Source: Apodemus sylvaticus
Lineage: Eukaryota; Chordata; Mammalia; Rodentia; Muridae
NCBI RefSeq assembly: GCF_947179515.1
Contig: NC_067478.1
Coordinates: 32,352,805-32,416,804 of the forward strand
Direction: 5' to 3'
Length of the DNA: 64,000 bases
The position numbers and the translations under genes were made by a program. The notes under the pieces are model-generated. The model was not told the origin of the DNA. It did not search any database and was given only the letters and a program-made list of their open reading frames with translations. Below, one piece after another: positions 22,815-31,430 of the stretch. The first letter of the stretch is position 1, and each line of letters starts with the position of its first letter.

Positions 22815-24086
22815 CTATCTTGCTTTTTCCAGGGTGAAGTTTCCCTCCTTGTATTGGTGTTGTCCTCCTATTATCCTTTTTAGGGCCGGGTTTGTGGATA
22901 GATATTGGGTAAACTTGGTTTTGTCATGAAATATCTTAGTTTCTCCATCTATGGTGATTGAGAGTTTTGCTGGATATAGTAGTTTTGGTTGGCATTTGTG
23001 TTCTCTTAGAGTCTGCATGAGATCTGCCCAGGACCTTCTAGCCTTCATAGTCTCAGGTGAAAAGTCTGCTGTGATTCTGATAGGTCTTCCTTTATATGTT
23101 ACTTGGCCTTTTTCTCTTACTGCCTTTAGAATTCTTTCTTTGTTTAGAACATTTGGTGTTTTGATTATTATGTGACGGGAAGTATTTCTGTTCTGGTCCA
23201 GTCTGTTTGGAGTTCTGTAGGCTTCTTGTATATTCATGGGCATCTCTCTCTTTAGGTTAGGGAAGTTTTCTTCCATAATTTTATTGAAGATGTTTGCTGG
23301 CCCTTTAAGTTGTAAATCTTCACTCTCATCTATGCCTATAATCCTTAGGTTTGGTCTTCTCATTGTGTCCTGGATTTCCTGGATATTTTGGGTTACAAGC
23401 TTTTTGCATTTTGCATTTTCTTTAACTGTTGAGTCCATGGTTTCTATGGAATCTTCAGCATCTGAGATTCTTTCTTCTATCTCTTGTATTCTGTTGTTGA
23501 TATTTGCATCTCTGACCCCTGATTTCTTCCCAAGGCTTTCTATCTCCAAAGTTGTCTCCCTTTGAGTTTTCTTAGTTGTTTCTACTTCTGATTTTAGATC
23601 CTGGATGGTTTTGCTTAGCTCCTTCACTTGCATGTTTGTGTTTTCCTGTAATTCTTTAAGAGATTTTTGTGTTTCGTCTTTCATGACCTCAGCCTGTTGA
23701 CCAAAGTTCTCCTGTATTTCTTTAAGAGCTTTTTGTGTTTCGTCTTTCATGACCTCAGCCTGTTGAGCAAAGTTCTCCTGTATTTCTTTAAGTGTTTTTT
23801 GCATTTCCTCCTTGTTGGCTTTTGTATTCTCCTGGATTTCTTTCAATGATTTTTGTGTTTCCCTTGCAAGGGCTTCTAACTTTTGATCCATTTTCTCCTG
23901 AATTTCTTTATGTATGACCTTCATGTGTTCCTGTACCAGCATCATGACCAGTGATTTTAAATCCAAATCTTGTTTTACTGGTGTGATGGGGTATCCAGGA
24001 CATGTTGGTAGAGGAGAATTGGGTTCAGATGTTGCCATATTGCCTTGATTTCTGTTAGTGACGTTCCTGCGTTTGCCTTTTGCCAT
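22815..24086 (-). CDS. L1 ORF1 protein (RNA-binding chaperone), intact, 423 aa
   Basis: ORF1p trimerises, binds L1 RNA in cytoplasmic RNPs and is needed for retrotransposition. Visible parts: a basic N-terminus (MAKGKRRNVTNRNQG); a long coiled coil at about 45-215 rich in K/E/Q, with LKEIQEN-type heptads at 81, 99, 121 and 143; an RRM beginning near 243 (RRPNLRIIGIDESED, and RTPNRLDQNRNTSRHIIIK); and a C-terminal domain (RITADFSPETMKARRSWADL, DGETKIFHDKTKFTQYLS). Residues 106-127 and 128-149 are a near-exact 22-residue tandem repeat (66 bp each, 23640-23771). The length is in the usual rodent L1 ORF1 range or slightly above. The Met chosen follows the 5' UTR directly and matches the ORF1 start in the older copy. 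No stop or frameshift is seen. Confidence 0.95.
   Translation of the reverse strand: MAKGKRRNVTNRNQGNMATSEPNSPLPTCPGYPITPVKQDLDLKSLVMMLVQEHMKVIHKEIQEKMDQKLEALARETQKSLKEIQENTKANKEEMQKTLKEIQENFAQQAEVMKDETQKALKEIQENFGQQAEVMKDETQKSLKELQENTNMQVKELSKTIQDLKSEVETTKKTQRETTLEIESLGKKSGVRDANINNRIQEIEERISDAEDSIETMDSTVKENAKCKKLVTQNIQEIQDTMRRPNLRIIGIDESEDLQLKGPANIFNKIMEENFPNLKREMPMNIQEAYRTPNRLDQNRNTSRHIIIKTPNVLNKERILKAVREKGQVTYKGRPIRITADFSPETMKARRSWADLMQTLREHKCQPKLLYPAKLSITIDGETKIFHDKTKFTQYLSTNPALKRIIGGQHQYKEGNFTLEKAR
23640..23771 (-). repeat. 66-bp tandem repeat (x2) in the ORF1 coiled coil
   Basis: Each unit encodes 22 residues around QQAEVMKDETQK, and the two copies differ at few bases. A further, shorter related unit lies N-terminal (18-residue spacing). 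Rodent L1 ORF1 is known to vary in length in this region. Confidence 0.92.
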
Positions 24087-25288
24087 CTAGATCTCACTGG
24101 TGTTAGTTTATCTTGTCAGTGCTGGACTCACCAGTGCAAGCTGCCCCTTCCCAGTTGGCCTCTGGTGCACAGCTTACCTCCTGCACTGCTTGTAGACAGT
24201 GTGCTGCTGCCCAGGCTGTTCGGATCCCAAAGCAGGCACCCGAAGGCTCCTGCTGGGGCCCGCTGGATTCACTGGAGCACACTGACTTCTCCCAGCTGGC
24301 CGCCCGGAAGCCCAGCTAGCCACTTGCAGGACTTGGAGATGTAATGCTGCCGCCCAGACTGATCTGGATCCGGAAGCGGAGAGAGTAGAGCTAAGGGCTT
24401 CTGCCTGAGGCCTTGCCCCAGATTGTGTCTGTGGAGCAGATGGAGCCCGTGTGCACTCCCAGGGAGTGCCGACGGTGTATGCTACTGTGACCTCCCCTGT
24501 GTTCCGCTCACTCCGCTGGGCAGCCGATCTGCCAACCGGGCTGTCGCACACAAGGTTAGCCTGGCCGCCTAGTCCCTGAGTCCAGGCAAAAGCCTGGGAG
24601 GCCAAGGTCCGAGCAAAGTTCCCCTAGGGCTATGACTGTTAATTGGGTTTGCCAGGTGACTAGGATGGCGGGCGTGCGCGCCCTTGCTCCCTGAAAGCGC
24701 CGGGAGAGTCTGCTTTGCTAACAATCACCTGGGCGGGTTGACTCACAGATGGCCCACCAAGCCGCCCAGTTCTTGGGGTCAGTCCTGTGCCTTTTGGGGC
24801 CTGGACCCCCGCTTTGTTAGCCTTAGGCTATGCCTGTTACAGGTCTGCCCGCCTGAGCTCTCTGTCGTCCTGCAGGCAAAATGGCGGCCGCGCGCTCGCA
24901 GGCCTGGGCAAAAAACCTCCTGGTTGTGTTGGCACCCCGATGGCCCCCCGACCCGCCCAGGGCCTGGGTGCAGGCCAACGCCCGTCGGGCTCAGACCACC
25001 GCGGTGTTGGCCTCGGATTATGTTTGTGTACCTCAGTCTGTCCGATTCCTGGAGTACGGAACCAAGATGGATGCTCCTCTCCTGACTGGTGGGAGGCCGA
25101 GTTCTGAAGTGGCCTCCGTGCAGGAAAGGCGCCGCACAACTGCAGCTGCTTGCTGCCCGGCTGGTCAGCGAAGGTCAGTGGTCGTGGGCGCAGGGCCTAA
25201 CTGCTCCCTGTGACGCCTTGGTTCCACTGCTGATGGCCCTTCAGCTGGAGCAGCCACTGCTGCCGCCGCCTCCGCCGCCTCCACCGAT
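24087..25288 (-). promoter_or_regulatory. 5' UTR/internal promoter of the young L1, CpG-rich
   Basis: 1.2 kb of GC- and CpG-rich sequence upstream of ORF1, in strong contrast to the AT-rich surroundings. In L1s this region carries the internal RNA polymerase II promoter. The outermost 5' end is a (GGC/GGA)-type triplet stretch (25257-25288). Near ORF1 there are two related blocks beginning at about 24124 (ggactcaccagtgcaagctgcc) and about 24268 (ggattcactggagcacactg), like the tandem monomers in the older copy at 25860-26138. A 143-codon open frame runs in sense at 24174-24605, with no recognised function. Confidence 0.85.
24877..24889 (+). promoter_or_regulatory. YY1-like motif in the L1 5' UTR, antisense orientation
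   Basis: CAAAATGGCGGCC matches the YY1 core (AAnATGGCGG). YY1 is known to bind human L1 and some mouse L1 promoters. Here the motif is on the strand opposite to L1 transcription. It also places the ATG of an antisense open frame (24881-25213) in a good initiation context. Confidence 0.55.
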
Positions 25289-25300
25289 CCAAGGTTTTTT

Positions 25301-25386
25301 ATCTCCAAAGTTTTCTCCCTTTGGGATTTCTTAGTTGTTTCTACTTCTGTTTTTATATTCTGGATGGTTTTGCTCAGCTCCTTCAC

Positions 25387-25423
<37 letters not shown>

Positions 25424-25822
25424 TGTAATTCTTTAAGAGATTTTTGTATTTCCTCTTTCATGACCTCAGCCTGTTGACCAAAGTTCTCCCGTATTTCTTT
25501 AAGTAATTTTTGTGTTTCCCCCTTATTAGCTACTATCTTTTGACCCATATTCTCCTGAATTTCTTTCAATGATTTTTGTGTTTCCCTTGTAAGGGCTTCT
25601 AACTTTTGATCCATTTTCTCCTGAATTTCTTGAAGAGATTTATTTATGTCCTCCATGTGTTCCTGTAACAGCACCATGACCAGTGATTTTTAAATCCAAA
25701 TCTTGTTTTTCTGGTGTGTTGGGGTATCCAGGACATGCTATTAATGGAGAGTTTGGTTCAGATGCTGCCATATTGCCTTGATTTCTGTTAGTAACATTCC
25801 TACGTTTGCTTTTTGCCTTCTA
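25301..25822 (-). pseudogene. Composite L1: ORF1 N-terminal half, start codon lost
   Basis: This continues the ORF1 split at 18684. The coiled coil is recognisable (KEIQENMGQK, QQAEVMKEEIQKSLKELQEN). A (CA)n run (25389-25418) adds an in-frame HTHTHT stretch right after KELQENT. The start codon equivalent to 24086 is changed from ATG to AAG (25817-25819), and a further stop lies upstream of the open frame that begins at 25677. It is non-functional. Confidence 0.88.
25389..25418. repeat. (GT)n microsatellite inside L1 ORF1
   Basis: About 15 GT units, absent from the ORF1 at 22815-24086. They encode alternating His-Thr on the minus strand. Confidence 0.95.
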
Positions 25823-26138
25823 GTTCTCACTGGTTTTAGTTGGTCTTGTTGTCAATGCTGGACTCACCAGTGCAAGCTGCCTTTTCCTAGCTGGCCTCTC
25901 GGTGTATGGCTGGCTTCCTGTACTGCTTGGGATGGGGTACTGTGGCCGAGGCTGTTCCCAATCCAGAGGCAGAGACTGGAAGGCTCTTGCCAGAGGCCTC
26001 CGACTGGATCCTCTGCTCTGCAAGGCCGGACTCACCAGAGCAAGCTGCCTCTTCCTAGCTGGCCTCTGGGTGTACAGCTGGCTTCCTGCAGTGGCTTGAG
26101 AAGGGGTGACATGGCCAAGGCTGTTCCCTATCCAGAGC
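25823..26138 (-). promoter_or_regulatory. 5' UTR of the composite L1 with tandem monomer-like units
   Basis: Two similar blocks start at 25860 and 26028 (GGACTCACCAG..GCAAGCTGCC...). They give a 168-bp period with one full copy and one partial copy ending at the TSD. The organisation resembles the tandem promoter monomers of murine L1 5' ends. Confidence 0.75.
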
Positions 26139-26154
26139 TTTATTCAATATTATT
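26139..26154. repeat. Right TSD of the composite minus-strand L1
   Basis: TTTATTCAATATTATT, identical to 14681-14696. Confidence 0.93.
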
Positions 26155-26885
26155 ATATTGAAGTTCTATCCAGAGATATTAAACAACAAAAGGAGATCAA
26201 AAGGATACAAATTGGGTAGAAGGAAGTCAAGATATCCCTATTTGCTGATGATAGGATAATATAATAAACAACCCCAGAAATTCTACCAGAAAACTCAACA
26301 GCTGAAAAACAACTTCATCAAAGTAGCTTGATATAAATTTAACTCAAACAAATCAGTAGCCAACTGGGCTGAGAAAGAAATTAGGAAAACAAACCCTTCC
26401 CAATGGTCACAAATTATATAAAATGCCTTGGTGTAACTCTAACCTAGCAAGTGAAAGATCTTTATGACAAGAACATCAAGTCCCTGAAGAAAGAAATCAA
26501 AGAAAATCTCAGAAGATGGAAAGATCTCCTATACTCATGGATGCGTAGGATTGACATAGGAAAAATGACCATCTCTTCAAAAGCAATCTACAGATTCAAT
26601 ACAATCCCCATAAAATCCCAATTAAGTTCTTCACAGCAATAGAAAGAACAATTATCAACTTCATATAAAATATCAAAAAACCCAGGATAGCAAAAGCAAT
26701 TCCTAACAACAAAAGAACTTCTGAGGGAATCACCATCCCTGACATCAAGCTGTACTACAGAAGCAATAGTGATAAAAACCACATGGTATAGATAAAGAGA
26801 CAGACAGGTCTATCAATGGAATAGAACTGAAAACCCAGAAATAATTCAACATTCCTATGGTCACTTGATCTTTGACAAAGAATTC
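26155..26885 (+). pseudogene. Old host L1 ORF2, continued
   Basis: It resumes exactly where 14696 stopped: 'aggagatcaaaaggatacaaattggg', then the FADD-equivalent 'tttgctgatgat' (26239-26250), SKSVA-like, and VKDLYDKNIKSLKKEIKENL at 26449. It continues to 'tatggtcacttgatctttgacaaagaa' (26858-26884) and then jumps to 3' UTR, so the ORF2 C-terminus is deleted. It has many stops. Confidence 0.9.
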
Positions 26886-27134
26886 AAAACATGGCTGTCT
26901 TCTGAGAGACTTTGCCAGCACCTGGATACTCACAGTCAACCATTGGACTGATCCAGTGGACCCCAGTGGAAGATATATGGGAAGGGCTGAAGGAGCGGAA
27001 GTGGATTGCAACCCCATAGTAAGAACATTATCAACTAACCAGACCCCTCAGAACTCCTAGGGTCTAAACCACTAATCAAGAATATACATGGGCAGGTCCA
27101 TAGCTCCTGCTACATATGTAGCAAAGGACTGCTT
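26886..27134 (+). mobile_element. Old host L1 3' UTR, first part
   Basis: Contains 'gactttgccagcacctgg', 'caaccattggactgatcc' and 'ggtccatagctcctgc', the same landmarks as the L1 3' UTR at 48161-48560. A minus-strand L1 interrupts it at 27135, and it resumes at 28397. Confidence 0.85.
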
Positions 27135-28396
27135 TTTATTTATTGTTTTAATTTTTTAATTCAATATATTCTTTATTTACATTTCAAATGATATCCCCTT
27201 TCCTGGATTCCCCCCTCCTCGAAATTCCCATAAGTCTTCTTCCCTCCCTCTGTTCCCCAATCAACCCCTTCCCATTTCCCTGTCCTGGTATTCCCCTACA
27301 CTGCTGCACTGAATCTTTCCAGGACCAGGGGCCTCTCCTTTTTTCTTCTTGGGCATCATTTCATATGTGAATTTTTTCTTGGGTATTCCAAACTTCTGGG
27401 CTAATATCTGCTTATCAGTGAGTACATACCATGTGTGTTCTTTTGTGATTGGGTCGCCTCACTCAGGATGACATTCTCCAGTTCCACCCACTTGCCTAAG
27501 AATTTCATGAATTCATTGTTTTTAATAGCTGAGTAGTATTCCATAGTGTAAATATAACACATTTTCTGTATCCATTCCTTCATTGAGGGACATCTGGGCT
27601 CTTTCCAGCTTCTGGCTATTACAAATAGGGCTGTTGATATTAGCCTAGAAAATTGGAATACCCAAAACATAATCCACACATCAAATGATGTGCAAGAAGA
27701 ACGGAGGAGTGACCTGGTTCTGGAAAGACTCAGTGCAGCAGTATAGGGCAAAAACAGAACAGGGAAGTGGGAAGGGGTGGATGGGAGAACAGGGGGAGGG
27801 AAGAGGGTTTATGGGACTTTCAGGGAGTGGGGGAACCAGAAAAGGGGAAATCATTTGAAATATAAATAAAAAATATATCGAATAAAAAAATTTAAAAAAA
27901 TTAAAATCCCATGACATGAAAAAAAAAATAGGGCTGCTATGAACATAGTGGAGCATGTGTCCTTATTACATGCTGGGCAATCCTCTGGGTATATGCCCAG
28001 AGTGGTATAGCAGGGTCCTTCAATAGTACCATGCCCAGTTTTCCGAGTAACCGCCAGACTGATTTCCAAAGTGATTGTACCAGCTTGCAACCGCACCAGC
28101 AGTGGAGGAGTGTTCCTCTTTCTCCACATCATCACCAGCACCTGTTTTCTCCTGAGTTTTTGATCTTAGCCATTCTGACTGGAGTAAGGTGAAATCTCAG
28201 GGTTCTTTTGTTTTGCATTTCCCTGATGACTAAGGATGTGGAACATTTCTTTAGGTGCTTCTCAGCCATGAGATATTCCTCAAGTGAAAATTCTTTGTTT
28301 AGCTCTGTCTCCCATTTTTAATAGGGTTATTTGGCTCTCTGGAGTCTACCTCCTTGAGTTCTTTGTATATGTTGGATATTAGCCCTCTTTCAGATG
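27135..28396 (-). mobile_element. 5'-truncated minus-strand L1 inserted in the host 3' UTR
   Basis: The plus strand shows T-rich tail, inverse polypurine 3' UTR (27180-27400), then inverse ORF2 C-terminus (27401-27633 and 27937-28396). It is flanked by the 11-bp duplication AAGGACTGCTT at 27124-27134 and 28397-28407. A plus-strand L1 fragment is nested inside. Confidence 0.92.
27634..27925 (+). mobile_element. L1 3' UTR fragment nested inside the minus-strand L1
   Basis: Starts in the last ORF2 codons/3' UTR ('gatattagcctagaaaattgg') and has G-rich block, TTTGAAATATAAATAAAAAA and an A-rich tail, then a short segment (aaaatcccatgacatg) and a second A-run. It is flanked by AAATAGGGCTG at 27623-27633 and 27926-27936. 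Confidence 0.92.
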
Positions 28397-28622
28397 AAGG
28401 ACTGCTTATTTTGTACTGGTGGGAGGGGATGTGCTTGGTCCTGTGGAGGCTTGATTCCCAAGAGAAGGGGGATGCTAAATGGAGTGATGTGGGAGTGGCT
28501 GGGTGGGTTGGGGAGAACCCACATAGAGGGAAAGGGAGGGGGGATTGAGTAGGGGAGGGTGTGCAGGAGGAATCAGGAAGGGGAACACCATTTGAAATGT
28601 ACATAAATAAAATAATTAATTT
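28397..28622 (+). mobile_element. Old host L1 3' UTR, second part and tail
   Basis: It resumes after the TSD with 'actgcttattttgtactggtggg', the G-rich block and CATTTGAAATGTACATAAATAAAATAATT. This is the 3' end of the L1 that hosts the whole cluster. Confidence 0.85.
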
Positions 28623-28625
28623 TAC

Positions 28626-29885
28626 AAAAAGATACAGTTACCAAAAGAGCACTGTATCCAGAAAAACTATCTCCATAATTGAAAGAAAAAGAAAAACTTT
28701 TTATGATATAAACTTGCTAAAATAATTCATGTCCACCAAACCAGCCTTCCAAGAACACTAGAAGAAACACTTCATACTGAAGATAGAAATAAACATAGTC
28801 AGGAGACTCAGAAATAAAATAAATGAAGCTGTAACTACCAAAATGCAAAATATGTCAAAGATCAAAACTGGAAAAAATAACAGAAAAATAATGAATGCAA
28901 TTGACACAATCTTTCAATAATATCTTTAAATATTAATGTCCTCAATTCCCCAATCAAAAGATACATGTTACTGAATAGATAAAGAAACAAAAATACCTTT
29001 CTTATGTATACAAAAAATTTATCTTACCTTTAAAGGTAGGCACTGGCTTAAAGTGAAAGAATGAAAAAAAAATAGTCCAAGCAAATGTAAACAGGAAGCA
29101 AGTGTCAGACTCCTAACCCCAATAAATAAATAGAACCAAAACTAACTAGAAGAAATAAAGGATACTTCATTCTAATCAAGGGAACACTCAACCCAGAACA
29201 CATTGCAATCTTAAGCATTTTATCAAACTCTGGTGAACACAATTTCATAAAAAGCAGAATACTGATATTAAAGACGCATTAATTCTATCATTTCGATACC
29301 CACTTCTACTAAAAGCATCTGGAAGAAAATAAAATAAACAGAGAAACATCAGAATTGACTGGCATTATCAAATAGACCTAAAAGACATCTCCAAAGTAGT
29401 CTATCCAAATTCCAAAATAACGCACATTTTACTCAGCTCCTGAATGCTTATCTAACCCTTCAATACATTCTGGGACACAAAACAAATTTTAACAAATTAA
29501 AAACTTTGTTAATGTTCTGTATACCCTACAATGAAATGAAGCTTAAAATCAACAGCAAGTGAGAATCTAATAATTGCACAGGCTCATAAAGATTAAATAA
29601 CAAATGATTGAATGTTGAATCAAAGAAATCAAGAAAAAAATGTGTAAATTCCTGAAATTAAATGAAATGATTTCACAATACAACAATATGTCTGACATAT
29701 ATTCAAAGCAATCCTAACGTGGAAACTTAAAGCTCTAAATACCTACATGAACAAATACAAAATACATAAAATAAATGACTTAATATTGCAGTTTAAAAAT
29801 TTGTAAAACCAAGAACATACAAAAACCAAACCCAATACATAGAAAGAAATAACAAAAACAAGAGCAGAAATTTAAAAATTAGATG
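28626..29885 (+). mobile_element. Very old, decayed L1 fragment
   Basis: It preserves L1 order at low identity: an ORF1-end-like part near 28640-28800, then an ORF2 endonuclease-like part ('cttacctttaaaggtaggc', 'aaagtgaaagaatg' near 29030-29070; 'cattatcaaatagacctaaaagacatctcc' near 29363; 'acattttactcagctcctg' near 29426). 'aaagctctaaatacctacatgaac' lies near 29730. No open frame survives. Confidence 0.65.
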
Positions 29886-30249
29886 TCACTTTCAAACAAG
29901 GTTGCTTCCTTCTACAAACTAACCTTACCTCCATTGTTAGGAATTAAAGGTGTGTACCAAGGACATGTCTGTATTACAACCAGAAGGACTAAAGGTGTGT
30001 CTGAATTCCAGCCAGACCACAGAGACCTAGAAGGCCTTTAGATGTGATCCCTTGCCAGAGTAGCTATGTTCCTGGATTAAAATTCCTCTATACCAATGCT
30101 TGTGGAAAGACAGAAAATCTGTTTCTTTCAAGAATGAGTTTCTATACTTTGTCCAGTCCCGAGGGGTCCTCTGAACATATGTACATGTAAGCAAACGTTA
30201 ACGAACTCAGTAGATTATAGATACATATTCACATGCACATGCTCATATG
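29886..30249. other. Unclassified, possibly repetitive interval
   Basis: It contains two related short blocks ('attaaaggtgtgtacca' about 29944 and 'actaaaggtgtgtctgaa' about 29988), which suggest an old SINE or LTR-related sequence, but no family could be named. Confidence 0.4.
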
Positions 30250-30283
30250 TATATATGTATATACATATATGTATATGCATGTA
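30237..30283. repeat. (TATG/TATA)n microsatellite
   Basis: Imperfect alternating CATATG/TATATG units with dyad symmetry. Confidence 0.8.
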
Positions 30284-30425
30284 ACAATAATAGTTAAAGA
30301 AGATGTCATGAATCTAGGATGAGGAACATGAGAGGAGATGGCAGGGGAAAGAAATGGTCTGGAATGATGTAGATTCAGTGATTATGTATGGAGTTCTCAA
30401 AAAAATATTTTTTTAATTAATCTTT
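30284..30425 (+). mobile_element. Retroposon 3'-end-like fragment
   Basis: 'taatagttaaagaagatgtcatgaat', a purine-rich block, 'ggaatgatgtagattcagtgattatg' and 'ctcaaaaaaatattt' resemble a dispersed rodent retroposon 3' terminus. Family not assigned. Confidence 0.4.
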
Positions 30426-30559
30426 CAAGTAAATACTATAACTTTGGCAAACGTTGTACTTAAAGAGAGCAATAATAGCATGAACAAATGTGATTTTCCT
30501 CATGTAAAAGACTGAAACTGGAATACACATGTCTGGGCTCTTCAGTCTCCAAATTTGGT

Positions 30560-30990
30560 TCTGTATATTCCACACTGCAGCTCATCCTTAAGAAACTGCT
30601 GCATGAGTCACAGCTAAGAACACCCACATTAATTCTTGGGTGCCTCCCCTATACCAGGTCTCCATCTCTGTCTCTTCCTGGAGATAGCCCCTATCTATGC
30701 CCCCTGTCAGCTGCAGATTTCCATTCATCCTTATGGTTATCCAGTCAAGCTCACTGCCCTTCTCCACACCTGACCTCAACAACCCCCCCAACTTCCCTCC
30801 CAATTCCCTCTCCCGTCCAGTTCTCTCCCTCCATCTGCCTTCCATGACCATTCCATTTCTCCTCTTCCAATGAAACTCAAGTATGCTTGCTTGTGCGCTC
30901 CTTCTGGTTCAGCCGCCTTGGGTCTGTGGAGTGTAGCATAGACATCCTGTATTTTATGACTAATATATCCTTATAAGTGAATATATACAG
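30560..30990 (-). mobile_element. Old L1 fragment (ORF2 end/3' UTR), minus strand
   Basis: The plus strand reads C-rich inverse 3' UTR ('cctgacctcaacaacccccccaac', 'cttccctcccaattccctctc') and then 'gggtctgtggagtgtagcatag' and 'cttataagtgaatatata', the inverse of the L1 ORF2 C-terminal end. It abuts a plus-strand L1 3' UTR at about 30990. Confidence 0.75.
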
Positions 30991-31430
30991 TGATTGCAGC
31001 CCCCAAGGGGATAGGAACTCCACAGGAAGACCAACAGAATCAACTAACCTGGATCCTTGGGGCTCTCAAAGATTGAAACACCAACCAAAGAAGATACACT
31101 GACTGGACCTAGGACTCCATGCACTTATGTAGCAGATGTGCAGCTTGGTCTTCATGTAGGTTTTGAACAACTGAAGCAGGGACTATCCCAAACCTATTGT
31201 CTGTACCTGGGATATGTTTTTCTAGCTGAGTTTCCTTATCTGGCCTCAGTGGGAGAGGAAGCATTGCAGAGACTGGAAGTGCCGGGGGAGGGGGGGGGGG
31301 CGTGTATACCTGGGGAGGTAGCATCTACTCAGAGTAGAAGGGGAGGAGGTTGGTGTAAGAATTGTGGGAGAGTGGGGGGAACAGGAAGGGAGCAGTAAGA
31401 AGGATGTAAAGTGAATAATTAATTAATTTT
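30991..31430 (+). mobile_element. Old L1 3' UTR, plus strand
   Basis: Landmarks in order: 'ggggctctcaaagattgaaac', 'accaaccaaagaag', 'gcagatgtgcagcttggtcttc', 'tctggcctcagtgggagagg', the G-rich run 31281-31300, and 'gaaggatgtaaagtgaata' with an AT-rich end. The open frame at 31057-31398 is not a gene. Confidence 0.85.

Larger units (their letters stand above)
18685..25288 (-). mobile_element. Near-complete young L1, minus strand (6.6 kb)
   Basis: It holds 5' UTR (24087-25288), ORF1 (22815-24086), a 59-nt spacer, ORF2 (18943-22755), 3' UTR (about 18705-18942) with the inverse of the G-rich block, and a T-rich tail (18685-18700). A 12-bp TSD flanks it, and ORF1 of the older L1 continues on both sides. 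Coding differences from the L1 at 1-2060 are few, so insertion was recent. ORF2 carries two small deletions. Confidence 0.96.
14697..26138 (-). mobile_element. Composite minus-strand L1 inserted in the old L1
   Basis: It is bounded by a 16-bp TSD. From left (3' end) to right (5' end) it holds: 3' UTR 14697-14872; RT fragment 14873-15565; (TTTC)n and a short foreign segment 15566-15690; a second L1 3' part 15691-17825; ORF2 start 17826-17923; ORF1 17924-18684; a nested young L1 18685-25288; the rest of ORF1 25301-25822; and 5' UTR 25823-26138. Its 5' end is present, so it inserted near full length. Internal ORF2 deletions and rearrangement came later. Confidence 0.88.

Noticed and set aside
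24174..24605. 143-codon sense-strand open frame in the L1 5' UTR as a separate gene
   Set aside because: GC-rich leader sequence gives long frames by chance. No similarity was recognised, so it is noted only inside the 5' UTR entry.
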